Assembly (NCBI RefSeq): GCF_022606355.1
Contig: NZ_JAHHZQ010000004.1
Coordinates: 124,001-188,000, forward strand
Length of the DNA: 64,000 nucleotides
DNA from: Leifsonia shinshuensis
GTDB taxonomy: Bacteria > Actinomycetota > Actinomycetes > Actinomycetales > Microbacteriaceae
Reading direction: 5' to 3'
In this document: positions 42,473-51,643 of the stretch, piece by piece
Layout: each line of letters starts with the position of its first letter
How positions within the stretch are numbered: the stretch's first letter is position 1
The notes under the pieces: generated by a model
What the model saw: only the letters and a program-made list of their open reading frames with translations
Told to the model about the DNA's origin: nothing
The model's database searches: none
Translations under genes and position numbers: made by a program

Positions 42473-43895
42473 CCGTCGAGCACTCGCCCAGGGCGGCGTC
42501 CGCGCGATCGGCGGGATCGTGGGCATCGGCATCGCGGCCGTCGTCATCGCAGGTGCGACGCTGCTGCCGCTCCCCGGTTTCGCGATCGACTCGCCGTCGA
42601 AGACCGTGCGTCCCGTCCCTGCGGACCAGCAGCGCGTGTGCCCGGGCCCGGTGCTCGCCCTCGCCGCCGATGCCGGTCAGGCCACTCGACCGAGCGCGAT
42701 CGGCGACGTCACCACCGTCTACGGGGCCTCGGGCGCCGACACGCAGTCGCGCTCCCTCAAGCCGGACGCCGACACCACCTCGTCCGACCAGGCGCCGCTC
42801 GCGTTGACGGCGACGACCCCGCAGGGTGCGGGTCACGCCCCGCTCTTCGCCGGGTCCCAGCTGGAGAACGTGACGACCGACGATCTCGCCGGGCTGGCCG
42901 CGGCCGCCTGCGCGGAGCCGTCGGCCGACAGCTGGCTCGTGGCCGGCGCCACCACGCTCGGCCAGACGAGTCTGGTCATGCTCTCGAACCCGACCTCCGT
43001 CGACGCGACGGTCAACCTCGACATCTACACGGAGACCGGCCGCGTCAGCGCTCCAGGAGCCACCGGCATCCTGGTGCCGGCCGGATCGCAGAAGGTCGTG
43101 CCGCTGGCCGGTCTCGCCCCGTCGGCGACGGCGCCCGTCGTGCACGTGACGACGACCGGCGGCCAAGTGGTCGCCACGATGCAGCAGAGCTTCGAGCAGG
43201 GCATCCAGCCGCGCGGCGTCGAGCTCGTCGGGGCGACGGGAGCCCCCGGGCGCGTGCAGACCATCCCCGGCGTGACGATCGGGTCGCTCGCGGCGATCAC
43301 CGCGGGCCAGTCGGCCGAGAGCGTGGGAGTGGACTATCCGACGGTCCGGATCCTGGTGCCCGGCAGCCAGGACGCCAAGATCACCATCGGCGCCGTCGGG
43401 GAGACCGGGACGAACGCAGGCAACTCCTACGCGCAGACGGTGAAGGCCGGGAACGTCGCCGAGATCCCGCTCGACAACCTCAAGGACGGCAACTTCACAG
43501 TGACCGTCCGCTCGGACGTCCCCGTCGTCGCCGCGGTGCGCACCTCCGTGATCGGCACGAAATCCCGTGACTTCTCGTGGTTCTCCTCTACCGCGCCGCT
43601 CGGTCACACGCAGCTGGTCGCCGTCCCGCCGGGCGCCGGCCCGCAGCTGCACTTCGCCAACGCGGGGGATAAGGACGCCACGGTCAAGGTCAGACTGTCG
43701 ACCGGCGACTCGACCACGGTGACTGTGCCGGCCGAGGGCGGCGCCAACCTCACCGTGCGCAGCGGGCGTTACACACTGACCGGAGTCGATGGTCTGGAGG
43801 TGAGCGTCAGCATGAGCGGTGACGGGCTCTCGAGCTCCTTCGCGGTGGCACCCGCCGGGCCTCTCGCGGCGCCGATCGAGGTCTATCCGCACTGA
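42465..43895 (+). CDS. DUF5719 family envelope protein
   Basis: A 476-residue protein with one N-terminal helix (AIGGIVGIGIAAVVIAGATL) and a long extracytoplasmic part rich in beta strands. Segments such as SWLVAGATTLGQTSLVMLSN, VDLNIYTETG-like strands and VVATMQQSFEQGIQPRGVEL are typical of DUF5719. It always lies next to the large GT2 protein in related genomes as far as I know, which suggests a joint envelope role. The GTG at 42465 has AGAGGGGAG upstream and overlaps the GT2 stop (GTGGCTGA). Confidence 0.8.
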   Translation: MADRRALAQGGVRAIGGIVGIGIAAVVIAGATLLPLPGFAIDSPSKTVRPVPADQQRVCPGPVLALAADAGQATRPSAIGDVTTVYGASGADTQSRSLKPDADTTSSDQAPLALTATTPQGAGHAPLFAGSQLENVTTDDLAGLAAAACAEPSADSWLVAGATTLGQTSLVMLSNPTSVDATVNLDIYTETGRVSAPGATGILVPAGSQKVVPLAGLAPSATAPVVHVTTTGGQVVATMQQSFEQGIQPRGVELVGATGAPGRVQTIPGVTIGSLAAITAGQSAESVGVDYPTVRILVPGSQDAKITIGAVGETGTNAGNSYAQTVKAGNVAEIPLDNLKDGNFTVTVRSDVPVVAAVRTSVIGTKSRDFSWFSSTAPLGHTQLVAVPPGAGPQLHFANAGDKDATVKVRLSTGDSTTVTVPAEGGANLTVRSGRYTLTGVDGLEVSVSMSGDGLSSSFAVAPAGPLAAPIEVYPH

Positions 43896-43929
43896 CCCGA
43901 TCGCGGCCGGTGCGTGGCGCCCGGTCAGT
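43891..43929 (+). terminator. Possible bidirectional terminator between DUF5719 and zincin genes
   Basis: ACTGACC at 43891-43897 and GGTCAGT at 43923-43929 are perfect inverted copies around a GC-rich 25-base loop, between two convergent stop codons. There is no T tract. Confidence 0.35.
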
Positions 43930-43941
43930 GCGGAACGCGGA

Positions 43942-44385
43942 TCAGAAGTGCCGGAAGCGGTCGGGCGCGAGGTCCCACGGGTCTTTGCCCAGCAGCTCCG
44001 CCACAGCCCGGAACACGCACCCCTCGATGTACATGCGGCGGTGCAGATCGTCGTCGCGATGCAGCTTGGTGAGGCGCTGGATGGGCACTCGGTACAGCAC
44101 GATCCGGCGGCGGGCGTGATCCACGTACCAGCGGTCGACGCCATCGGTGCCGGTGTTGCCGATCGGCGTCGCGGCGACCTCGAAATGGACGTTCGCGAGC
44201 TCCTGGGGCCACACGCCCTTGAGATAGTCGGCGGTGGAGGCGACCGTCATGTCGAAGAAGTCGATGCGGTTCTGCAGCATCGGAAGATGCGGACCGGTCA
44301 CCGGACCACGCGCCCCTCTGCCGTGACGGCTGCGCCACCGGCTGGTCGCCGGGGGGTTGCTGCTGGTGCGGCGGTTGCGGGGCAT
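43942..44385 (-). CDS. Zincin-like metallopeptidase family protein lacking HExxH
   Basis: A 147-residue protein of the Zincin_1 family, corresponding in position to M. tuberculosis Rv3259. RIDFFDMTVASTADYL and IVLYRVPIQRL are family features. In peptidase relatives the C-terminal helix carries HExxH; here it reads MYIEGCVFRAVAELLG, with no histidine pair, so zinc catalysis looks lost. The N-terminal 35 residues are basic and low-complexity. TAGGAT lies 6 bases before the ATG, predicting a leaderless transcript. It is divergent from DUF3499. Confidence 0.78.
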   Translation of the reverse strand: MPRNRRTSSNPPATSRWRSRHGRGARGPVTGPHLPMLQNRIDFFDMTVASTADYLKGVWPQELANVHFEVAATPIGNTGTDGVDRWYVDHARRRIVLYRVPIQRLTKLHRDDDLHRRMYIEGCVFRAVAELLGKDPWDLAPDRFRHF

Positions 44386-44391
44386 GTCGCA

Positions 44392-44397
44392 ATCCTA
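44392..44397 (-). promoter_or_regulatory. -10 element of the zincin-like gene
   Basis: The minus strand reads TAGGAT, six bases before the ATG at 44385, the leaderless spacing. Confidence 0.5.
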
Positions 44398-44414
44398 CGT
44401 CGGTGGTGCTCCGG

Positions 44415-44420
44415 TAGTCT
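44415..44420 (+). promoter_or_regulatory. -10 element of the DUF3499 gene
   Basis: TAGTCT, 7 bases before the ATG at 44428, again predicts a leaderless message. It is divergent from the TAGGAT 18 bp away. Confidence 0.5.
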
Positions 44421-44427
44421 GAGCGCG

Positions 44428-44640
44428 ATGTTGAGCCGTCCGTGTTCCCGTGTCGCCTGTCCGCGCGACGCCGTGTCGACGCTGACCTACGTGTATGCCG
44501 ACTCGATGGCCGTGCTCGGCCCGCTCAGCCTCTCTCACGAACCCCACTCCTACGACCTCTGCGCCATCCACGCCGAGCGGCTGTCGGCGCCGCAGGGATG
44601 GCAGATCGTGCGCCACGAGGTCTTCGGCGAGATCAAGTAG
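44428..44640 (+). CDS. DUF3499 small protein
   Basis: A 70-residue protein of the actinobacterial DUF3499 family (M. tuberculosis Rv3258c type). It starts MLSRPCSRVACPRDAVSTLT and has a second pair motif YDLCAIHAERLSAPQGW. Cys6, Cys11, Cys53 and His56 could hold a zinc ion, giving a small zinc-ribbon fold. It ends directly before manB. Its job is unknown, but the DUF3499-manB neighbourhood is conserved. Confidence 0.85.
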   Translation: MLSRPCSRVACPRDAVSTLTYVYADSMAVLGPLSLSHEPHSYDLCAIHAERLSAPQGWQIVRHEVFGEIK

Positions 44641-44650
44641 GGTGACCCGC

Positions 44651-46090
44651 GTGCATACTTCTGACTCGGTCGACGACTTCCGCGCCGCCCTCTCGGCGGT
44701 GGTCAAGACGTACGACGTCCGCGGACTGGTCGGCAGCGGGCTGACGACCGAGGTCGTCACCGCCGTCGCCGCCGGATTCGTCGACGAGATCGGCGCCGCG
44801 GGCTCTGAGGTCGTCGTGGGTCACGACATGCGCGACTCGTCCCCGGAGTTCGTCGCCGCCTTCGCACGCGGCGCCCGAGCCCGCGGGGCGGACGTCGTGT
44901 CCATCGGCCTGTGCTCGACCGACGAGTCGTACTACGCGTCGGGAGCCCTGAACGCGGCGGCGGCGATGTTCACCGCCAGCCACAACCCGGCCACCTACAA
45001 CGGCATCAAGCTCTCGCGGGCCGGCGCCCAGGGCATCAGCCTCGACACCGGTCTCGCCGCCATCCGCGACCGCGCCGCGGTGTATCTGGCGGAGGGCCTC
45101 GTCGAGGTGGACAGGCCGGGAGGCTACCGTGAGCTCGACGTCCTCGCCGACTACGCGGCCTACCTGCGCGGCCTCGTCGACCTGACCGGCATCCGCCCCA
45201 TCCGCGTGGTCGTCGACGCCGGAAACGGCATGGGCGGCCTCACCGTCCCCGCCGTGCTCGGACAGGACGCCGGGCTGCCCGCGCTGCCGATCGAGATCAT
45301 CCCGATGTACTTCGAGCTCGACGGGAGCTTCCCGAACCACGAGGCGAACCCGCTCGAGCCCGCGAACCTGGTCGACCTCCAGGCCGCCGTCGTCGAGCAC
45401 GGTGCCGACCTCGGACTCGCCTTTGACGGCGACGCCGACCGCTGCTTCGTCGTCGACGCGACGGGGGCCGCGGTCTCGCCCTCGGCCGTGGCCGCGATCG
45501 TCGCCGTCCGCGAGATCGCCCGGGTGCGCGCGACCGACCCGGACGCCGACATCACGGTCATCCACAACCTGATCACCTCGAACATCGTGCCGGAGACCAT
45601 CGAGGCCGCGGGGGCGACGCCGTACCGCACCCGTGTCGGTCACTCCCTCATCAAGGACGCGATGCGCGAGACCGGTGCCGTCTTCGGCGGGGAGCACTCG
45701 GCGCACTACTACTTCCGCGACTTCTGGAGCGCCGACAACGGCATGCTGGCCGCCATGCACCTGCTGGCCGAATTCGGCTCGCAGGACCGACCGCTCTCGG
45801 AGCTGGCGGCGGTCTACAGCCCGTACTCGCAGTCCGGCGAGATCAACTCGTCGGTGGAGGACGTGCCGGCGGCCTATGCGCGGATCGTCGAGGCCTTCAC
45901 GGGCCGCGGCGAGTTCGATGAGCTCGACGGCCTCACCGTCACCGGACTGACCGACGAGAGCGAGCCGTTCTGGTGGTTCTCGGTACGGCCGTCGAACACG
46001 GAGCCGCTGCTGCGACTCAACGTGGAGGCTGCGGACATCGCCACGATGGGACGCGTCCGCGACGAGGTGCTGGGGCTTATCCGGGGGTAG
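44651..46090 (+). CDS. manB: Phosphomannomutase/phosphoglucomutase
   Basis: About 479 residues of a four-domain hexose phosphomutase that interconverts mannose-6-P and mannose-1-P. VKTYDVRGLVG opens it, the phosphoserine loop is TASHNPATYNG, the Mg-binding loop is FDGDADRC, the sugar loop is GGEHSAHYYF, and the phosphate-binding loop is RPSNTEPLLR. GTG 44651 follows AGGGTGACCCGC; a GTG at 44642 is also in frame and possible. It works with manA (34534). The GDP-mannose pyrophosphorylase gene manC, present in the mycobacterial locus, is not in this window. Confidence 0.91.
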   Translation: MHTSDSVDDFRAALSAVVKTYDVRGLVGSGLTTEVVTAVAAGFVDEIGAAGSEVVVGHDMRDSSPEFVAAFARGARARGADVVSIGLCSTDESYYASGALNAAAAMFTASHNPATYNGIKLSRAGAQGISLDTGLAAIRDRAAVYLAEGLVEVDRPGGYRELDVLADYAAYLRGLVDLTGIRPIRVVVDAGNGMGGLTVPAVLGQDAGLPALPIEIIPMYFELDGSFPNHEANPLEPANLVDLQAAVVEHGADLGLAFDGDADRCFVVDATGAAVSPSAVAAIVAVREIARVRATDPDADITVIHNLITSNIVPETIEAAGATPYRTRVGHSLIKDAMRETGAVFGGEHSAHYYFRDFWSADNGMLAAMHLLAEFGSQDRPLSELAAVYSPYSQSGEINSSVEDVPAAYARIVEAFTGRGEFDELDGLTVTGLTDESEPFWWFSVRPSNTEPLLRLNVEAADIATMGRVRDEVLGLIRG

Positions 46091-46147
46091 GCAGGTCCTC
46101 AAGGCACGTCGCGTTGGGTACCTCGGTCGCAGGCTCCCTCGGCGCTG

Positions 46148-46191
46148 GGGTCGCGGCATCGCTTCGCGCTGCCCCTTAGCTCCACCGCGCG
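46148..46191 (+). repeat. Dispersed intergenic repeat, copy 1
   Basis: A 44-bp sequence starting GGGTCGCGGCATC and ending CTCCACCGCGCG recurs, about 85 percent alike by eye, at 62826-62868. This copy can fold GGCATCGC-TTC-GCGCTGCC with one mismatch. It lies after manB and before ahcY. Confidence 0.65.
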
Positions 46192-46210
46192 GGCATGACA
46201 GAATAGCCGC

Positions 46211-47691
<1,481 letters not shown>

Positions 47692-47692
<1 letters not shown>

Positions 47693-48243
47693 TGACGCTC
47701 GAATTCGCAGACCGGGAGCTGCCCGGCGGGCTCGTCCTGCGCGTACGGCGCGAGGACGACGCCGCCGCGCTCGCAGCGGCGTACGCGCGCAACCGCGGCC
47801 ACCTGGCACCCTGGGACCCGACGCGGTCGGAGGAGTTCTTCACCGAGGCGGGCCAGCTGGCGCGCACGCGCGAGCTCCTCGCCCTCCACGCACTCGACAC
47901 CGCGGTGCCGCTGGTGATCGTCGACGGTGACGAGATCGCCGGCGGCCTGGACCTGAGCAACGTCGTGCGCGGCGCCTTCCAGAGCGCGATGGTCGGCTAC
48001 TGGCTCGACCGCGGCCACACCGGCCGCGGCCTGGCGTCCGTCGCGCTCACGGCGCTGCTGGAGGCCTGCAGGGACGACTTCGGACTGCACCGGGTGCAAG
48101 CGGCGACGCTGCTGGCCAACCACGCCTCCCAGTCGGTGCTCACGCGCGCCGGCTTCGAGCGGATCGGCGTCGCGCCCGCGTATCTCAAGATCGCGGGCCG
48201 CTGGCAGGACCACGTGCTCTTCCAGCGCATCCTGCACGACTGA
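47692..48243 (+). CDS. GNAT acetyltransferase, RimJ/RimL-like
   Basis: A 183-residue GNAT protein. It has VGYWLDRGHTGRGLASVAL, the acetyl-CoA phosphate-binding loop (RGHTGRGLA), and ATLLANHASQSVLTRAGFE, typical of RimJ/RimL-type N-terminal acetyltransferases. The ATG shares its A with the ahcY stop (TGATG), so it is coupled to ahcY, although the substrate is likely a ribosomal or other protein N-terminus. An inward convergent gene follows 11 bp later. Confidence 0.88.
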
Positions 48244-48253
48244 GGCCGGCCCG

Positions 48254-49159
48254 TCACACCTCCGCGAACGCACGCACCGGGAACGTCCCGAACCCCTCGA
48301 CCGCCGGCGGCGCAGCCGTGAACCGCGCGCCGCGCGCCGGGAGGTCGCCGAGTCGGGTCAAGTGCTCGACGACGTGGATGCCGTGGGCGAGCAGGATGCT
48401 GTGCGCCGGACGGGAGCCGTCGTTCTCCGTGTCGTCGATGTTCAGGGAGTCGATCCCGACGAGTGCGACGCCGCTGCGGGCCAGGTGCTCGGCGCCCGCC
48501 TCCGTCAGGTATGGCGCTCCCGATGCGTACTCCGGGGTGCCGAAGCGCGTGTCCCAGCCGGTGTGCAGCAGCACCGCGGACCCGGAGAGCTCCCTGTCGT
48601 AGAAGACCTCCGCGGGGATGCCGCGCTCTCCGGCGTCGGTCAGGTGGAACACCTCCGCGCGCAGCCCGACCAGCGTCTCGAGGTCGAGCGAGGCGAGGTC
48701 GCCGCCATCGGCGTAGCGGTGGAAGGGGCTGTCCAGGTACGTGCCCGTGTTGCCGATCATCGTGATGACGTCCATGGCGAACTCGGTGCCAGGAGCGTAG
48801 CGCTCGCGCGACGCCTCACGGGTGAGGTGAGGTGTGATGACCGGCTCCGGGAGGCCGGGGTAGGTGACGAGTCCGGCGCGGATCGGGTGGCTGAGGTCGA
48901 CGATCCGCGTTGCGCCGCGGTCGTCCGCCGCCGCCGCCGCCATGCCACGGCTTCCGCGATGCGGTTCCTCGACGAGGCGGAGGTCGCGGAGCTCGACCGA
49001 GCCGACGAGCGCGAGCCCCAGGTGCCGGACGAACAGCTCGGCGACCTCGGCCTCCTCGACGGCGGCACTCGGCACGTCCAGTCGGAAGCCCTCAGCGGTC
49101 AGCCCGCCGCCGTTGACGAACGACACCACGGCGTCGAAATGGGCACGGTACTCGGTCAT
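48254..49159 (-). CDS. Cyclase/kynurenine formamidase-family protein with N-terminal extension
   Basis: A 301-residue protein. Residues about 85-301 match the cyclase family (RIVDLSHPIRAGLVTYPG, TEFAMDVITMIGNTGTYLDSPFH, HTGWD, VALVGIDSLNIDD). In classical members the metal site is H-x-G-T-H-x-D-x-P-x-H. Here the first two histidines are replaced, giving N-T-G-T-Y-x-D-S-P-F-H, as in a known subgroup, so metal binding may be different or weaker. Residues 1-75 form a separate small domain (YRAHFDAVVSFVNGGGLTAE) of unknown role. The substrate is unknown. Confidence 0.82.
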   Translation of the reverse strand: MTEYRAHFDAVVSFVNGGGLTAEGFRLDVPSAAVEEAEVAELFVRHLGLALVGSVELRDLRLVEEPHRGSRGMAAAAADDRGATRIVDLSHPIRAGLVTYPGLPEPVITPHLTREASRERYAPGTEFAMDVITMIGNTGTYLDSPFHRYADGGDLASLDLETLVGLRAEVFHLTDAGERGIPAEVFYDRELSGSAVLLHTGWDTRFGTPEYASGAPYLTEAGAEHLARSGVALVGIDSLNIDDTENDGSRPAHSILLAHGIHVVEHLTRLGDLPARGARFTAAPPAVEGFGTFPVRAFAEV

Positions 49160-49198
49160 CGGCGCTCCTGGGGTGGCCGGCCGGACGGCCGGGGAGGA

Positions 49199-50155
49199 TC
49201 AGCGGTCGGGGAAGCCGTGCGGGAGGGCGTCGAGCACCGGCTCGAGCCGCTGGAGCCGCTCGGCCTCCAGCGCGAGCCCCACGGCATCGCGCTGCCGGCG
49301 CAGGACGGCCACGGCGACGAGGAACGACTCGGCGTCGACCTGCGGCAGCGGTGAGACGAAGGGGGCGGCCTCCCGGGCCAGCTCGGTGCTCAGCCCGATG
49401 CGCGCGGCCATCGTCAGCTGCGGCGCCTGCCGCACGAACTGGGCGATCCGGCGCGACAGCCGGTCGGGGAGGCGGCCGACGTCGGCGGTCTGCGCCCAGC
49501 CGTAGAGGTGCGGGGGCAGGTAGAGGGCGAGCGGCTGCGGGTGGGGGACGCGCTCCAGCTGGCTGTAGGTGCCCGCCAGGAGGTCGCCCAGACGCTTGGA
49601 CCGGGTGTTCAGGAGGCCGGCGAGGGCGGCGATGCCACCGAACGTCATGTAGATCTCGAGCACGCCGACCAGGGCGCGGATGAACGCGTGCCGGAATCCG
49701 GTCGCTCCGCCGTCGTCGCGCACGATGCGTGCGCCGACCGCGAGCCGGCCGAGCGAGCGACCGTGGGTCAGCAACTCCATCGCGGTCGGCAGCACGACCA
49801 TCCCGAACACCAGGATGAGCACGACGAGTGCGCGCGCCAGTGCGGCGTCGAGGCCGCCTCCCGTCGCGACGAGGAGAAGGATGCACCCGAGCATGACGAG
49901 CATGGAGAACAGCCAGTCGATCATCGTGCCGGCCGCGCGGAGGATGTAGCTGGTCGGCTTGACGTCGAGGGTGACGGCCTCACCCGTCACGAGTTCGCGC
50001 TCGCCGCCGGTCGGGACCTGCGCCGCGCCCGGCTGGCCCGCACCCGGCTGAGGCGCACCCGGCTGGGGCGCACCCGGCTGGCCCACGCGCGATGGCCCCG
50101 ATCGAGGTTGCCCCCCGCTCGGGAGCAGGGGCGCTGATGCCGTCATGGCTATCAT
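49199..50155 (-). CDS. RDD family membrane protein
   Basis: A 318-residue protein. The first 60 residues are a disordered Gly/Pro/Gln-rich stretch with GQPGAPQPGAPQPGAGQPG repeats. The RDD domain has three helices, with LRAAGTMIDWLFSMLVMLGC, GRSLGRLAVGARIVRDDGG and RSKRLGDLLAGTY. The rest is soluble, with EREAAPFVSPLPQVDAESFLVA-like helices. Two ATGs, 50155 and 50146, are possible starts. It is divergent from the SpoIIM gene, as in M. tuberculosis Rv3695/Rv3694c. Transport or envelope roles are proposed for RDD proteins, none proven here. Confidence 0.85.
   Translation of the reverse strand: MIAMTASAPLLPSGGQPRSGPSRVGQPGAPQPGAPQPGAGQPGAAQVPTGGERELVTGEAVTLDVKPTSYILRAAGTMIDWLFSMLVMLGCILLLVATGGGLDAALARALVVLILVFGMVVLPTAMELLTHGRSLGRLAVGARIVRDDGGATGFRHAFIRALVGVLEIYMTFGGIAALAGLLNTRSKRLGDLLAGTYSQLERVPHPQPLALYLPPHLYGWAQTADVGRLPDRLSRRIAQFVRQAPQLTMAARIGLSTELAREAAPFVSPLPQVDAESFLVAVAVLRRQRDAVGLALEAERLQRLEPVLDALPHGFPDR
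50150..50155 (+). promoter_or_regulatory. -10 element of the SpoIIM gene
   Basis: TATCAT is followed by 8 bases and the ATG at 50164, close to leaderless spacing. It overlaps the start codon region of the divergent RDD gene. Confidence 0.4.
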
Positions 50156-50163
50156 TCAAGCAG

Positions 50164-51159
50164 ATGGATCTCGACGCATACATGGCAGCGCGCAGTGCCG
50201 ACTGGGACAAACTGTCCCGGCTGGCCGCGCGCCGACGCCTGGACGGCCGCGACGCCGACGAACTGATCGACCTCTACCAGTCCGGGGCGGCCGATCTCTC
50301 GGCGATCCAGACCAGCGCGGGGTCCACGGCGGTGGGCGACCGGCTCTCGGTGACGCTGGCCACCGCGCGGCTGCGTTTCACCGGGGCGGGCACGAACCTG
50401 TTCTCGCAGATCCCGCGCTTCTTCGTGCTGCAGCTGCCCGCCGCGCTCTACCGGATCCGCTGGATCGTGCTGGCGGTGGCGGTCTTCACGATCGTCGTCT
50501 CGACGCTCTACGCGTTCTGGATCACCGGCAATCCGGAGGTGCTGCGCAACCTCGGGGACGACGCCGCGCTCAAGCAGTACGTGAACCACGAGTTCGTCGA
50601 CTACTACTCGAACAACCCGGCGGCGTCGTTCGCCGGCCAGGTCTGGACGAACAACGCCTGGATCGCCGCGCAGTGCATCGCGTTCGGGATCACGGGGTTG
50701 TGGGTGCCCTACGTCCTCGTGCAGAACGCGGTCGGGGTCGGCACCGCGGCGGGCGTGATGTTCGCCTACGGTCGCGGCGACGTCATGTTCGCCTACATCC
50801 TCCCGCACGGCCTCCTGGAGCTCACCAGCGTCTTCGTCGCGGCCGCTGCCGGGCTGCGGATCTTCTGGGCGTGGATCGCCCCTGGTGCGCGCACCAGAGG
50901 CCAGGCGCTCGCGGAGGACGGCAGGGCCCTGTTCACGGTCGCCGTCGGCTGCGCCATCAGCCTCTTCGTCTCCGGGCTGATCGAAGGCTTCGTGACGCCG
51001 TCGGCGCTGCCGGTCTGGGCCAAGATCGCGATCGGCGTCCTGGCGCTCGCCGCGTTCCTCTTCTACATGCTCGTCGTCGGCCGCCGCGCGGTGCGCGCGG
51101 GCGAGACCGGCGACCTCACCGAGTTCGAGGCCGGCGACCGCCGCGTCATCGCCGGCTGA
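50164..51159 (+). CDS. Stage II sporulation protein M-like membrane protein
   Basis: A 331-residue member of the SpoIIM family with about six helices. It begins MDLDAYMAARSADWDKLSRL, with helices at WIVLAVAVFTIVVSTLYAFW and at the highly conserved NNAWIAAQCIAFGITGLWVPY. ILPHGLLELTSVFVAAAAG is the family signature. Related proteins occur in non-spore-forming actinobacteria next to RDD, DUF58 and MoxR genes, so the role is likely envelope-related rather than sporulation. It ends in front of the palindrome array. Confidence 0.88.
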   Translation: MDLDAYMAARSADWDKLSRLAARRRLDGRDADELIDLYQSGAADLSAIQTSAGSTAVGDRLSVTLATARLRFTGAGTNLFSQIPRFFVLQLPAALYRIRWIVLAVAVFTIVVSTLYAFWITGNPEVLRNLGDDAALKQYVNHEFVDYYSNNPAASFAGQVWTNNAWIAAQCIAFGITGLWVPYVLVQNAVGVGTAAGVMFAYGRGDVMFAYILPHGLLELTSVFVAAAAGLRIFWAWIAPGARTRGQALAEDGRALFTVAVGCAISLFVSGLIEGFVTPSALPVWAKIAIGVLALAAFLFYMLVVGRRAVRAGETGDLTEFEAGDRRVIAG

Positions 51160-51264
51160 CGCCGCCGCGCTGCGCGCCTCCCGCCCGAGCGTTTGCGGCA
51201 CACGTGTCGGTTCGGCACGCGTAACGCCACATTCGGCGCAAACCTGCCGCCCAGGGACCGCCAG

Positions 51265-51277
51265 ATTTGCCGCAAAT
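51265..51277. repeat. Palindrome family 2, copy A
   Basis: ATTTGCCGCAAAT is a perfect odd palindrome with a central C. It is extended on the right by GTGC but not on the left. A weaker relative, GTTTGCGGC, is at about 51191. Confidence 0.65.
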
Positions 51278-51301
51278 GTGCCGATGGGAGGCGCCTGACG
51301 C

Positions 51302-51320
51302 CACATTTGCCGCAAATGTG
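51302..51320. repeat. Palindrome family 2, copy B
   Basis: CACATTTGCCGCAAATGTG is a perfect 19-base odd palindrome, 37 bp after copy A. It could fold as a 7-bp stem with a 5-base loop. Confidence 0.75.
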
Positions 51321-51356
51321 CGGTCGACCGCGTCGCGCCACGCGCACCGCGCCGTC

Positions 51357-51415
51357 GACGTTCGTGACGAATGTCGCGATTCGTGCCACGAATGTCGACA
51401 TTCGTGACGAATGTC
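51357..51415. repeat. Palindrome triplet A
   Basis: It has three palindromes with centres at 51366, 51386 and 51406, exactly 20 bp apart. The outer ones match GACATTCGTGACGAATGTC (the first with one mismatch). The middle one has the core ATTCGTGCCACGAAT. Confidence 0.85.
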
Positions 51416-51460
51416 GCGGGCGACGCCGCGAGCACCGGCGGCGGTTGCGCCGCGCTGTCG

Positions 51461-51532
51461 CGCTGACGCGCGTTGTCGCGCTGACGCGCGTTGTCGTGCG
51501 GTCGCGCGTTGTCGTGCGGTCGCGCTTCGCCG
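51461..51532. repeat. Four 18-bp direct repeats
   Basis: CGCTGACGCGCGTTGTCG occurs twice in a row (51461 and 51479). It is followed by two diverged units, TGCGGTCGCGCGTTGTCG (51497) and TGCGGTCGCGCTTCGCCG (51515). A shorter form of the same tract recurs at about 51672-51710 between triplets B and C. Confidence 0.75.
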
Positions 51533-51584
51533 CGCCTTGTCGCGGGTCGTCGCGCGCACAGTCGCGTGTCGCGTCACTCCCTGC

Positions 51585-51643
51585 GACATTCGTGACGAAT
51601 GTCGCGATTCGTGCCACGAATGTCGACATTCGTGACGAATGTC
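51585..51643. repeat. Palindrome triplet B
   Basis: Centres are at 51594, 51614 and 51634, again 20 bp apart. Both outer elements are perfect copies of GACATTCGTGACGAATGTC; the middle is ATTCGTGCCACGAAT. The triplet starts 228 bp after triplet A. Confidence 0.88.

Noticed and set aside
46091-46210. SAH riboswitch before ahcY
   Set aside because: The conserved GC-rich pseudoknot sequence of the SAH riboswitch is not present. The gap is mainly the dispersed repeat and weak hairpins.
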